Positions 44,006 through 58,000 of a stretch of 64,000 nt of DNA are shown in pieces (position 1 is the first letter of the stretch; every line of letters begins with the position of its first letter). The notes under the pieces were generated by a model that did no database searches, was not told the origin of the DNA, and saw nothing but the letters and a program-made list of their open reading frames with translations. Both the position numbers and the translations under genes were made by a program. The DNA comes from Verticillium longisporum (taxonomy: Eukaryota; Ascomycota; Sordariomycetes; Glomerellales; Plectosphaerellaceae). The stretch lies in NCBI GenBank assembly GCA_019188255.1, contig JAETXT010000004.1:3782001-3846000 (forward strand). The letters run 5' to 3'.

Positions 44006-45191
44006 ACGGGGACTGGTGAATGTTCGCAGAAGGGTCAGCAAGCAGGTAGCGATGCTAAGGGGTCAGCTCAATTGCTGCCATGTTGAATGACGAAGCTGCT
44101 GCGGCTGATGCTGCATGGGAGGCAGCGCACCGAGGCAAGACCCAAACCACCCAGTTTGGTCATGTACACAAAAACACGTCCATTTCGAAGGTCTCCCCAG
44201 AGAACGGGGGCGACCGTCCACGACGTTACGGAAACGGAGTTTCAGGATCGCCATGCGGACATTGTCTATTTTTCGACACACTCATTCATTTCTTCGCAAC
44301 GACGGCAACGAACCGATCGCACGAAACACAGCAACTTTTTCACGAGCAACAAGGAACGAAGAAGAGTTCAAATGACACATGGCAGTACTTCTAATACAGC
44401 CGGAGACGCCCCAACCCAGGCCGAAATCCGCCTCGAGGCAACGGGGGCTGTCTGGAGCAGGTCGTCGCGTCCGCCTGCCATGGGCCGCGAGCGACGAGTT
44501 TTGGTTATTTGGAAACGAGATGGAATCGGAGAGAAGAAATCGGGGGCTTTTGGACATGTGTGCAAGGCGGTGTATGCGGCTCGGCTTTTAGGTGTAGAGC
44601 ATGAAGTCGAGGGATGGCTCGTAGTCGTAGTTTAGTTGGCACTTTATACCCCGGAGAGAAGCGTATAATACATAGGAGTCAGTAGTTACATATCATTCAT
44701 TGACGTACAGTGTGTCCTGTGTTTGCTGAGCTGACGAGTCGTGGAAGTGATGGCGGTGGAATGATGATGACCTGATAATAATCTTGTTGGTCGTGGTCAA
44801 GTCCCCTCTCCATTGCTGAAGACAGAAGAAGGCATTTCCAAGGCTGGAAAAGTCACTCATCAACAGACTGCTACATTACAATAAAGGTTGCGCTCTGAGA
44901 TATCGGTGCACGAAACAGTACGATAGCGCTGATTGGCAGCGTTATCAGAGGCCCCTGCACGAGGCTGTGAATCAATGATCAACCACTTGTAGCCTCGTCC
45001 CACCTTGTTTGCACCAACTTCACATTTCCAACCTTCGATCTTCCACATTGGTCCTTCCTCCGCAAAGTAATCTCCAACTTGACGACCGTCTTGTTCGTCT
45101 GCCACCTCGATTCGAAACCTCGATTCGCCTTGTCGCCCCACCCTTGCCGACAGAATACCTCAACGCTCGCTTCTCCCCACCCCGGGCCACC
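44006..45191. other. Intergenic, SSL1 promoter
   Basis: 1.19 kb between two plus-strand genes. It includes the CHS7 3' end. Open frames at 44080-44640 have no domain or codon bias. No repeat was recognised. Confidence 0.5.
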
Positions 45192-46695
45192 ATGTCCGAC
45201 TCCGACGGCGACTTTGTCGAGTCCGAAGACGACCGCCACAGGCCCTCGCGGCCGGTCGGCGGCGGCAAGGAGGCGCGCAAGAAGAAAAAGGCCGGCAAGG
45301 CGGCGGCATGGGAGGTCGTCAAGCGGTCGTGGGAGACGGTCGAGGAGGGCGCCGACGGCAGCCTCGACGTCGAGGGGCGGGCCGAGGCCGAGAAGCGGCG
45401 GCGGCTGCTGCGCGACACGACGCCGCTGCAGCGCGGCATCATCCGGCACCTCGTGCTCGTGCTCGACATGAGCTTCGCCATGACCGAGAAGGACCTGCTG
45501 CCCACGCGGCTGCGGCTCACGTGGCGCCTCGCCCGCGAGTTTGTCAAGGAGTACTTTGAGCAGAACCCCATCTCGCAGCTGGGCATCGTCGGCATGCGCG
45601 ACGGCGTCGCCGTCCGCGTCAGCGAGATGGGCGGCAACCCCGTCGATCATGTCGAGGCCATCAACAAGTGGGCCGAGATTGACCCGCAGGGGAGCCCGAG
45701 TTTGCAGAATGCGCTCGAGATGTGTCGTGGTGCCTTGTTGTAAGTCTGCTTCCCGCCTGTGTCTGGACGTTGTCCACAAGGTCGACGAGCGACACGGCGA
45801 TTAGCTTTGTTTTCTTCTTTCCTAACAGGCCCTGTACAGCCACGCGCCGAGCCACGGCACAAGAGAGGTGCTCGTCGTCTACGGCGCCCTGCTGTCGAGC
45901 GACCCCGGCGACATTCACGACACCATCGCGAACCTCCTCACCGACAGGATACGCGTGTCGATCGTCGGGCTCGCGGCACAGGTGGCCATCTGCGAGGAGC
46001 TCTGCCGCAAGACCAACGCCGGCGACGCGACGCAGTACAATATCGCCCTCGACGAGATGCACTACCGCGAGCTGCTCCTCCGCACGACGACGCCGCCCGT
46101 GACCCGCACCCAGGCCCAAAGCACGGCCTCGCTCCTCATGATGGGGTTCCCTTCGCGCACCCTCGCCCCCGCCGACACGACCGCCTACTGCGCCTGCCAC
46201 AACACGCCCGTCCGCGAGGGCTACCTCTGCACCCGCTGCGGCACCCGCGTCTGCCGCCTGCCCGCCGAGTGTCCCCCCTGCGGCCTGACCCCCATCCTGT
46301 CCACCCACCTCGCCCGCTCCTACCACCACCTCTTCCCGCTGCGCAACTGGGTCGAGGTCCCCTGGGCCCGCGCCGCCGCCTCGCGCGCCTGCTACTCGTG
46401 CCTCGCGCCTTTTCCCGACCCGCCGGCCCAGCGGCGGGGTCACAGGACCAACGGCACCGACGGCAAGAGGCAAGGCGACGGCGGCGACAAGGAGGCGGCG
46501 CCGGCGCCGAAGCAAAAGGGCGTCAGCGAGAGCAGTCGCTACGCGTGTCAGGTGTGCGGCAACCACTTCTGCATCGACTGCGACGTCTTTGCGCACGAGG
46601 TCATACATAACTGCCCCGGCTGTCAGAGCGACTCGCGGGGCGCTGTCACGAACGGAGAGAACGGGACGAACGGTGCGATGGAAGTGGACAGCTAG
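45192..46695 (+). CDS. SSL1: TFIIH subunit SSL1 (p44)
   Basis: Core TFIIH subunit that stimulates the Rad3/XPD helicase in transcription initiation and nucleotide excision repair. Two exons, 45192-45739 and 45840-46695, give 467 aa. The frame needs the acceptor tgtacag at 45839: it joins to give ALFHAPSHGTREVL, the family sequence, while a closer acceptor (aacag, 45828-45829 region) would shift the frame. An acidic, lysine-rich N-terminus is followed by a von Willebrand-A-like domain from RHLVLVLDMSFAM to about residue 270 (QLGIVGMRDGVA, RVSIVGLAAQVAICEELC), a central zinc region (CACHNTP, CTRCGTRVCRLPAECPPCG), and a C-terminal C4-type zinc module (CQVCGNHFCIDCDVFAHEV, CPGC). A fungal Asn/Gly/Lys-rich linker separates the last two. 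Complete. Confidence 0.93.
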
Positions 46696-47202
46696 GGGGT
46701 TTGATTCTCAAAGTGAGAACGTGGCACAAGAACGGCATGGTCTTGACAGGCCAAGGCAGGGATGAGAGGGAGGCACGTTGTAAGTAAGGGACTGCTTTAT
46801 CCGCAAGGAAGCTGGGGAGCTCTGGAGCATCTGCAGGGCGAAACGGAGTACCGGGCGAGCTGAATCGGCTGCCCTTTCAAGGAGATGGGGACATGGATTT
46901 CTTTTTTTTTTTTTTCCCGCCATGGCGAATCACTTGGGGACAAACATGATGCGGCGTTCAGGTGCAATTGTTTCCTTTGGGGGCCCAGCAACAAACATGT
47001 TGTAAATCAAAACGAAACGGCGCGTCATCTCATTAAGAGGAATGCTGCCAGACTACTACTGAAACGAGGTCATAATTCTCATGACATGAATATTCCTTCA
47101 TCACACATGCTCAATGTGCATGTAAAACAGACGCGTGATTCTCCTCTTCCAGAGAATACGTCCCCCAATTTTTCGCCTTCAACTCCCTGTCCCGGCACCC
47201 GC
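46696..47202. other. Convergent 3' intergenic region
   Basis: 507 bases between the SSL1 (+) and HPPD (-) stops, with a T homopolymer near 46900-46915. No gene was recognised. Confidence 0.5.
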
Positions 47203-49488
<2,286 letters not shown>

Positions 49489-50280
49489 ATGGCCGAAGTA
49501 TCTCTCAGTCGCAATGACCTCAACGTGTTGGAGAAGATCAAGGATCCCGACTTCGACCCCGCAGCTATTGTTATGTTGGACCAGTCACTGCCGCGCGACC
49601 CCCACATCACCGATAGCGCCGTCTACGAGCGAGTCATCCAGATAGAGCGCGAGATCATCTTGTCGATGCAACAGCTCGAGCTTCAATTGGCAGGACTCAA
49701 GCCCAAAACCATCGCCGAGCCAGTTGAGGAGTACAAAAGCTTGCTTTCCAAGCTTGACGACTTCGTCTCCGAGTACCCCAATTATGCCAGCGCGCGCAAC
49801 AACCGGACCCAAGCTCTGAGGCGGCTTTACGGTGACACCATGCTCCTCGACAATGCTGAGGATGCACAGCGTCTGGTACGCGAGCCCAGCTCGGACGAGA
49901 GGGCCCGGGCGGCGGCCACCGCGCTCAGCGACACCGAGACATCTGTTAGTCTGCTGACTCCCAAGCTGGCCTTTGGCGCCATGTCGCCGCAGTCGGCCAA
50001 GACGCTGTCTCTCGCGTACACGCAGCGTGCAGCCATTTACCATACGACGTCCAAGCTCATCGGAGAGGGTCACGTGTCCGTGGCTCAAGACAGAGAAGAG
50101 TCTAGCTGGGCCAAGATTGACTTTGAAGAGGCGGCTTCTCGGGACTTTGCCATGGGTGGCAGGCTCGGCAATGAGATTGCCAAGGGTCTGGCAGTCAGCA
50201 CGAACCCGCCAGCTAAGCTGTGCGGGCAAATGGTGCGCGAGGCGATGAAGAAGGAGTATGGGCCGGATTATGGAAATTGA
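49489..50280 (+). CDS. TTC36-like tetratricopeptide-repeat protein
   Basis: Intronless, 263 aa. Signs of the family: a TPR-like helix pair containing YPNYASARNNRTQALRRLYGD, a later pair LSLAYTQRAAIYHTTSKL with EEAASRDFAMGGRLGNEIAKG, and the C-terminal signature LCGQMVREAMKKEYGP, which matches the end of vertebrate TTC36. The first ~85 residues (opening MAEVSLSRNDLNVLEKIKDP) are a fungal extension with a coiled-coil-like helix. TPR proteins of this type act as adaptors and have no enzyme activity. In mammals TTC36 binds and stabilises HPD. Here it is head to head with HPPD, which supports a conserved role in controlling that enzyme (inference). It is convergent with NCE101 at ~105 bp. Confidence 0.82.
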   Translation: MAEVSLSRNDLNVLEKIKDPDFDPAAIVMLDQSLPRDPHITDSAVYERVIQIEREIILSMQQLELQLAGLKPKTIAEPVEEYKSLLSKLDDFVSEYPNYASARNNRTQALRRLYGDTMLLDNAEDAQRLVREPSSDERARAAATALSDTETSVSLLTPKLAFGAMSPQSAKTLSLAYTQRAAIYHTTSKLIGEGHVSVAQDREESSWAKIDFEEAASRDFAMGGRLGNEIAKGLAVSTNPPAKLCGQMVREAMKKEYGPDYGN

Positions 50281-50385
50281 TTGGGTATCTGTCGCTAGTT
50301 GCTATGTGAGGTCGGGACGGAGCTGCTCCTCATGTGTCGACGGAGGCGCTGGCGCCAGCAGTGTATGTGTTGGGATATTGATTGT

Positions 50386-50620
50386 TTACAGAGACGCCAT
50401 GAAGTTATTAACACGTCTGTCAACGTTAGCCATAAAGCCAGGCACTTTGCACAATACATCATGTAGACGCCCACCTTTTGGCAATCCCAATTGTCTCCTG
50501 AGTCGACCTTCCCTTGTCCTTCTCTTCGCGGTTGATCCTTGTCACGGCAGCGCCGAGACCAATGGCGAGAGCGAAGATGGGATCGGCCACCCTGGAGATG
50601 ATGTATGTAGGAGCAGGCAT
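50386..50620 (-). CDS. NCE101: Non-classical export protein NCE101-like
   Basis: Two exons (50620-50475 and 50416-50386; intron gtgggc..tgacag) code 58 aa. The protein opens MPAPTYIISRVADPIF, then one membrane span (ALAIGLGAAV) and the conserved basic stretch TRINREEKDKGRSTQET. This matches the small NCE101 family, a one-span protein named from a yeast screen for secretion of leaderless proteins; its mechanism is not established. The second exon codes only ten residues. The gene is small and lies between TTC36-like (convergent) and eL27 (divergent). Confidence 0.88.
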
Positions 50621-51078
50621 GATGACGGTGTCAATTTGGTCGCGTCAAACCCAGATAATGATCAGAGTAGCGAGTGGGGCTTCCGAGGTTGAACAGACAG
50701 ATGGTCGGAGCAAGTTAACGGGAACCTCTCGCGATGTTCGGCGGACAAGATGCAAGCAAGCAGACGAGATAATCCGAGGTCGGCAGTCGCGTTGGCCAGT
50801 GCTCCTCCTCGAGCTTTCCCCGCCCATTGACTGGTCGAGTGCTGCACCCTAGACCCACCCAGGAAGTGTCTGCACGTGACTCATCCCACATAATCCCGCC
50901 CACAACTTGACTCTCAAATCACGTGCTTAGGTCCCCTCGCTTGCAGTGTGCAGTGGGCTAGGCTAACCCACAGCCCCAACGCATTTCCAGAAACTTTTCT
51001 CTCTGAAGAAGACCAGCGCCCAGTGACCGACGAACTCCCTCACCACACCGTCCAGATACCCGACACCCCCGGTTCACA
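50621..51078. promoter_or_regulatory. Shared NCE101/RPL27 promoter
   Basis: 458 bases between divergent starts. As the promoter of a ribosomal protein gene it should be strong. A C/T-rich run leads into the eL27 start, but I cannot assign specific factor sites. Confidence 0.5.
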
Positions 51079-51846
51079 ATGAAGTTCCTCAAGGTCGGCC
51101 GCGTCGCCATCATCACCCACGGTCGCTATGCCGGCAAGAAGGTACGATTCCACGAATTCTGCGCGCCGAGTCCACGTTGTTTCCTGGTTGGTGGGAAGAG
51201 GGGACGATGGAAAATTGATGGGAGTCCCGAGGATAAGGAGGAAGAGGATCGCGAGCCCGAGCACGACACTGGCACGCCGATGAAAAAGAGAAGGACACAG
51301 CAAGGGGGCAAAAAAAGGAACCATCAATCGGACCAGGAAGCAACAACGGGACAGAAAGCGGCAATGCAACATGAACTCGAAAACACGCACACACATGCAC
51401 AGAAGAGATTTTGCTAACACGCGCCCACCTTCCAGGTTGTGATCATCCAGCCCGTCGACAGCGGCAACAAGGCCCACCCCTTCGGCCACGCCCTCGTCGC
51501 CGGCATCGAGCGCTACCCCTCCAAGATCACCCGCCGCATGTCCAAGACGCGCCAGGAGAAGCGCTCCAAGATCAAGCCCTTCGTCAAGCTCGTCAACTAC
51601 AACCACCTCATGCCCACCCGTTACACCCTCGAGCTTGAGGGCCTCAAGGGCACCGTCTCCAACGACACCTTCAAGGAGCCCAGCCAGCGTGAGGACTCCA
51701 AGAAGACTGTGAAGAAGGTTCTGGAGGAGCGTTACACGAGCGGCAAGAACCGGTGGTTCTTCACTCCTCTGAGTATGTCATGACCCTCTCACGACGCACA
51801 CATGCATCCCAGATGTACTGACTAACCCGTCACAACAGAGTTTTAA
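51079..51846 (+). CDS. RPL27: 60S ribosomal protein eL27 (RPL27)
   Basis: Structural protein of the large ribosomal subunit. Three exons, 51079-51141, 51436-51772 and 51839-51846, make 135 aa (yeast 136). Exon 1 is the conserved [21 protein letters not shown], the N-terminal KOW-type strand. Exon 2 has [53 protein letters not shown] and the end [10 protein letters not shown]. The last exon adds only KF and the stop, a usual feature of fungal eL27. The first intron is long for this genome (294 nt), which is typical of ribosomal protein genes. Confidence 0.97.
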
Positions 51847-53570
51847 AGGAAAAAAGGGAACCCGTTTCTGCGCACGTCACTCGGCTGGGGAGTTGGTATG
51901 GCTTGTAAAGAGCATCACTCAATTGGCATTCGAGATCCTCGGTTAAGGACCTCCCACACGAACCAAATCAAAGACCTGATGACAACCTCCCTTATTGTTT
52001 GTCGGAAAGCATTAAAATTGCATTTGGTGACGTGACCGGGACACAGATGATGCAGCGACGGCCGTTTCTTCTTTCACTATCCAGATCTCGGGGAACGAGG
52101 AACGAAAGACACCACCAACGGCGGGGGGAGCAAAACTATGGGGATGGAAAAGGGGGGCGTGGGCGCGCGGCTGCTGTTGGGGGACGCGCCGGCTGCCCCG
52201 TGTAATCCCACGCGGCAGTGGCCGGGATGCCGTCTTGCATTTGTAGCGTGTTCGAGAGTCTATGTGAACCCATTGACTGTCGCTTCTGCCGTGCTGTGCG
52301 TGGTGCTATGCCGAGATGATTTACGTGTCAGCGAATGTCGCCTGGGGCTTAGGACTGTCGGCCACGGGTCTCTGCGATGAGAACTTACAGACTCGTTCAA
52401 TCCAAGTTGGCCATGCTCGCAGACAACAGGTCTGAGGATCTTCTTGGGGCAGTTGCATGGCGGATTTGTAGCCTCAAGGGGAGCCTGTAACAAATTTGAG
52501 AACGAATGTCGCCGTGACATGTCTACTCTGGGCGGGTTCCGGCTGCGTGGAATCCGGATGCCTGATGGAGAAGTAACCGACAAGCTTGACACGTCGACAA
52601 GCTGGCCATCGATGTTCTAAGAAGACCCCAATGATTCCTGCCCTGTTGTGGCAGCATGACAAGGCATTCCTTGAAGCCACATACAACAGAGAGGTCGTTC
52701 GAGCCAGGAAAAGGGCTCAGTATAGCATCACATCATCGACGCTTCGCGCACGTCGCTCGAGGTCCCGCCAGGTAGCCCCATCATCGACTTCCAGCGAGCT
52801 CGGCCACATCTCCAAGAAAGCTGCTGCACAGAGTTGTAAAACGGCAAGATCAATATCACAACATCCACAGCATGGGCGAAATAGAGAACGGCAGATTTGA
52901 AAGTATTCATAACATTTGCATACATGCATGTCTATCCTCACGCCGTCTAAAGTACATCAAATTAGACTCCTTCGTGCGCAGAAAAAAAAGAAGAAGCCAT
53001 GCGACCGGGGTTCCCTGATGCGCTCTGCGCCATTGCTCTTGCTCCGTTTCCGCGCATCTTCTCCCACTTCACCTGGTAGCTGTACACAAACGCGCGCCGC
53101 CGCCGCCACCCCTTTACACCTCCCTAAGGTAAAAAGCCGTTCGTACATTGGACTGTTCCGTCCCCTTCTCCTTCGTCTTTTCAATCTCCTCCTCCGCCCT
53201 TCTCGAGCAGTCTGGCAAGGAATAGACCAGTTGTCCCGTGGGGCAGAAGAAAGAGGCTGCGTGCTGAAAGAGAATAAAAGGGGGGGTTAGTCCTTGCAGA
53301 AGGAAGAAATGGGGTATTGGAGGATTTTTTTATTGAAAGATCGGGAGGAGGCCAACGAGAGGTCTTCAAGACTGCCTTTCGTAGTCGTCTCCATCCCGCG
53401 GCGGGCTGCGCGGTAGAGGCGATCCGACGCAGCCTCGGACCGAAATACAAAGAAGAGGAAAAAAAGGGAAGAAATAGAAAAAGAGCCCTTGCCGAGCTGG
53501 CCTCACGACTCGGCAGAGGAGTACTCATTAGGTGGGGAAAGTCATGTTGCCTAGCCGGTAGACCCCTTTC
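51847..53570. other. Convergent intergenic region
   Basis: 1.7 kb between eL27 (+) and the TPT-family transporter (-). It includes G- and A-rich homopolymers (52980-52995, 53460-53480). No supported gene or RNA was found. Confidence 0.5.
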
Positions 53571-55088
53571 TTACAGCCTGTCGGAGCCCAGACGATCACT
53601 AACGCTGTGCATGCCGTTGACGAGCTTGTGAGGGTCGTACTCGGGGGCGTAGGTCGGCGCGACCTGGCTGAGGAGCCAGATGAACGTGAAGACCGACATG
53701 ATGAGGACGGCCAGCTTCCGAAGAACGGGCTTGCGCTGGCCAAACTCGGCCCACTGGCGGGAACCCTCGCCAATGTAGCCACGGAGCTGCTCGTAACCGA
53801 GCTTGTAAAGACCATGCCGCCGAGGGCGATGGTGTAGCCAAAGAACTGCAGGGCGGAGACCTTGGTGCCCCAGATCATCATGGAAGCAGCGACGAGCATG
53901 ACGTCCTTGAGCACACCACAGAGGGTGAGCACCAGGGAAGAGGTCTTGCCGATCTGTGTCGCCATTGTTAGCGTCGACAGAAACAACTACGCTACGTGCA
54001 CGAGGAGAACATACCAGGAAAACGACAGAGACGTTCAGGAGGAACGCACACATGCCGTTGAGGAAGAAGGTGCTGAGGCCGACGTGGTAGACCTCGGCCA
54101 TGGAGCAGCGAGGAATCTCCCAAACGAGCGCAACAGCGAGGTTCATGGCGGCGCAGATGGGCGCGAAGTAGTACAGAGAGACGAGGGGGTCCATCTTGTA
54201 GTCGGCCGAGCTCAGAAGGCGTTGCACCATGGTCAGACGCAGAGCCTCAAAGATGACACCGCCGATCTGGAAGATGACACCGATCCAGACAAACTCAATC
54301 TCGCCAATCGAAGCAATAATCACACCGACAACGATGACGGAAACATTGAGGAAGACCTTCATGTTGGGCGTAGACACGCCGAGCGACCAACCGGCGAGGA
54401 GGACGGCAACGGGAGTAGTAGCCTATTGGAAAAAACAATCAGATAAGATCTCGGACAAGGACTGTCGATTGCATTCTTCAAGTGGAAAAATCTTACCTTG
54501 AGCATCTGGATGAAGGCGACAGAGAGGTAGAGGTAGGTCAGGTTGCCGCAGATCAAACTCAAGCTGAAGAAGATGCCGATGGGGACAATGGCCCGCACGT
54601 AGACACGGCCGGTCATCTTGACCGTCTTGCGGCCGTCAAGGAGGTGAGTCCATCGAGCGAGGATCTGGGTCATGAGGGTAGCGAAAGAAAGGTGGTAGGT
54701 GGTCAGGATGACAGGGTAGCCTGGAGGGGTTTTCTTGCGTTAGATCAATTCTCGCTGGCGATGAACGACATGCTGTGGAGGGAAGAGGCTCACGGAAGTT
54801 GAGGGTATCGAGGATCCATTTGTTGAAGAGAATCACGGAGGACGAGAGGGAGATCCAGACACTGCAGTCGTTGCATCGTCAGCCATTGTTCATCGCCGTG
54901 GCACTGTGGCCTTTTGTTCTCGCAGTGTTTGCTCGAGATACTCACATGACGTAGAGGGCAGGGTGAATGGCGTTGGACTGAGCCTTCTGTTGCAACTTCT
55001 CGGCTTGGGCATTGTTGGTTGGGAGGATGGGGCCCTCGGCGCGCGGCACATCGCCAGAGACCCGTGTCTTCTCGTCGGCGACAGACAT
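53571..55088 (-). CDS. Triose-phosphate/nucleotide-sugar transporter family (TPT), frame broken once
   Basis: Ten-span drug/metabolite superfamily transporter of the TPT branch (SLC35-like), expected in Golgi or ER membranes. Exons: 55088-54946, 54861-54794, 54720-54497, 54422-54015, 53953-53571, with phases agreeing across all four introns. Family signs are VWISLSSSVILFNKWILD, then YPVILTTYHLSFATLMTQ, VRAIVPIGIFFSLSL, YLYLSVAFIQMLKATTPV, EIEFVWIGVIFQ and RLTMVQRLL. Near the end, between LQFFGYTIALGGMV and YKLGYEQLRG (plus-strand 53805-53812), one base is missing; adding it restores the expected sequence and a 408-aa protein that finishes with AEFGQRKPVLRKLAVL and a lumenal tail. The transported compound is not known. 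Fungal relatives are mostly uncharacterised. Confidence 0.82.
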
Positions 55089-58000
55089 GGTGGTGGATGA
55101 GATGTGTACCGATGGGGAGGATGCGGAAGAGAGGAGGACGAGATGGTCGGCAAAGAGGTGACCTTCAGATACGCGTGGTGATCGTGGTCGTCGTCTTGGT
55201 CGTCGATGTCGTTGCCAGTCGATGTCGAGGGACGAAATTTAGGTCGTGGCCGAGAGAAGTAAGACGCGCAAACAGGTGGTGGATTGGTTTTGGGGGTGTG
55301 TGTGGAAGGGGGAGAGCGAGTGGACAGGACGAGCCAAGCACTTGTCAAAGGGGGCCGTGGGGCAGGTCCCTGAACAGAATGCAAATCGGGGGGTCCCTTG
55401 AAAAAAAAAAGCTGCAGATGTACAACCGTGGGCTTAGTACCGAGAATGGACGTGGCAATAGCGGTACAGTAGCGGGAGTCTGAGCTGAAGCCGGGCGGGG
55501 AAAGCTTGTCAACGTCGTCCTCGTTCGCAGGGTCAGAGGGGGTGGTTCTGGCGGGTGGAACAGGAGCAGGAAGAAGGAGAGGAAGAAGGAGTGAAGAAGA
55601 AAGACTGCGGTGCACGAGTCTGCGCGTGTGAGAGAGAGAGAGAGACCCGATCCAGCTTTGTGTCGGCCGGTAATCTTGGTGCTTGGTAGTGGTTTGGATG
55701 GAGATTTGTGTGGGAATGGGAGGAGGAGCCGAAACGGGGGAGGGGAGGGGTGGGATGGAAAGACGGGATAGCAAAGACGGTCGACCAGGGGGGGGAGAGG
55801 GTCCAGGAGACGAGATTCGATGGAGACGTGGAACGGTGGATGAGATGTGCGTGCATGCCCCAGTGGACGGCACGAGCGAGGGGCCCTGCCAACCAACTCA
55901 ACTGGCTGGCAAATGGAAAGGGAAAATTCTGGTCAAATTGCCCATCATTGGATGAGCTACCCCGATAAGCCCAGCCAGAGGGTTGCCCGTTGGCCAATCC
56001 AATCGACGCTTCCCACCTGTTGCTGTGACCTGGCCCTCTCACCATCGGTGCCTGCGCCTCATCTTCCCAGGGGGCTGGATGGGCCTGAGATTAGTGCTCT
56101 TAGGGGCTGCCAGCCAAAAAGAGGGTCCGCTTCAGGGGGCGACGGAAACCCCCCCTCCCCCCTCTCCCCTTCGATGTAGGTATGTGTCGATGCTTGGTTC
56201 GCCTTGCAACAGATCCACTGACCTGATTGATGGCTTGCCGTCCATCAAGTTCCCCTCCATGCTCACAACTCGCTTGATTGCGATCCTTCAGCTTGATGTT
56301 TCTCTCCATCTCGTCAAGCGGATTCAAGCTCCATCGACCCCCAGTCTGTGCTCCCTGACTGTCCACTCGACATCGAAGGGACGAAGAGAAATTCCGACAT
56401 CGTTGGCATCCCTGGCCCGTGGCATCCCTTGGTGCCTATTCAACGTCCGATGTACTCGGTACTAGACGATCATCATGCGCCGACCGTCCAGAGAGCCAGG
56501 ATTCCCTTCACGAGTCGAGCCCATTCCGCAGATCTGGCCCCCCACCCCTTATTAATGCAGCGTGCGACGGTGCCCCTTGTGGCCCTATGCCCTGTGCCCT
56601 GTGTTTGAGCTGCCGACCTAGCGGACGACTATCCCGTGGATCTGCTTGTTCCGATGCGGCAAGCGCCTTTTGCCTGGCTTCCAGAATGAACGCTGGTCGG
56701 TGTGTTCGTGGTGATACACTGATTCGTCATTGTTTACGCCTATCTTCTCGGTGCAGCGCTGCTTGCTCTCATTGTTCTTGTGAAGATGTCGCCGGGCGCC
56801 GAGGGCGAAGATCAACAGCCGTGAGCGAGATGACAGGGCGGCGTCCAATGGGCAGTTACACTGCGATTTGGTGACGGCCGCGTGTGTCCCTCTCCTCCCG
56901 TCCGCCCGCCGTTCAGGGGGTTGCTGGGAAACACGTCGCGGGAAGCACAGCCTCAATCCGTTCCAGCATGGCGTGCCACGAGTCGCTTAGGACTGGTCGG
57001 CACGCCGGAACTCCCTTTTGGCGCGCCCCTAGCAAAGGGGGGAGGAGGGGAGGGGAGGGGCAAACATGGCAAGGGAGCAATTTGGGGGGGGGAGAAACTG
57101 ACTACCGTGTTCGCAAGTTACGGTGGCTGCCAAATTTTGCTTGATGCGCTGCCCTGGGATGGGTAAAGTGGCCGACGCCTCTCCCGTCACGAGCTCTTTT
57201 GGGATTACGGCCACGACGACAAAGAACGTCAAACGGCCAGGAACACGAGACGACCACGTAACAGACCCGCCCGGTTACGAACAAGTAATATCCTCGCCGT
57301 CGTCAGGAAGTTTCCAGCTGCCTGGCTGGGGCCAGGGTGTGGGGGCCGAACGCAGTCTCGGTTGACTCTATTTTTGTCAAGTCAGCACCGTATAGGGACT
57401 TGAACTCGTGTTGTATGAAGCTCTCACGACACTGATAGATATCCTTGGGGACAAATAATGGTTTGTCGATAGGCTGTCAATAATTGACGCCAACTGCCAT
57501 ACAGCATTTCTACGTAGGCAATGTGCGCGAATTATATCACCAACACCGGGTGAACCCTATGGTCGGTAGCCTCCGTGGTTTTTCTCTTGGTCAAAAGCAT
57601 CACGACGTAATGTTATTCGGTTAGCATTCTTGGAACCTTCGGAACGAGTGGCCACCTCTTCAAATACCAAGCCAGGGAACCAATGGGTGCCAAGGACGCC
57701 TCGACTCTTATTTTGTCTAGCAAGTAGTTTTGAGTCTGGTATGCTGTCGCTGTATTGTCGCAAACCGGGGCTTCCGTATGCCCACTCGCGCCGTCCCTTG
57801 TTTTAGCTTCGATGTGACTTCTTTGACAGCCTGAATTGGACTAGTCAGGCCAGGCGAGGGCATCGTCGTCCCCAAACCATCTATCTGTCAAGGGATGATC
57901 GCATAGCACGATCGAAAGGATCAACCATGTACGCCATCGAGATGAATCGTAGGCTGTCAACCCCAATCCAGTCAGGTGTCGGGCACTACTAGTCGCTTGA

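Noticed and set aside
45661..46608. 315-aa open frame antisense to SSL1
   Set aside because: Ala/Val/Gly-rich shadow with no domain; SSL1 is complete on the plus strand.
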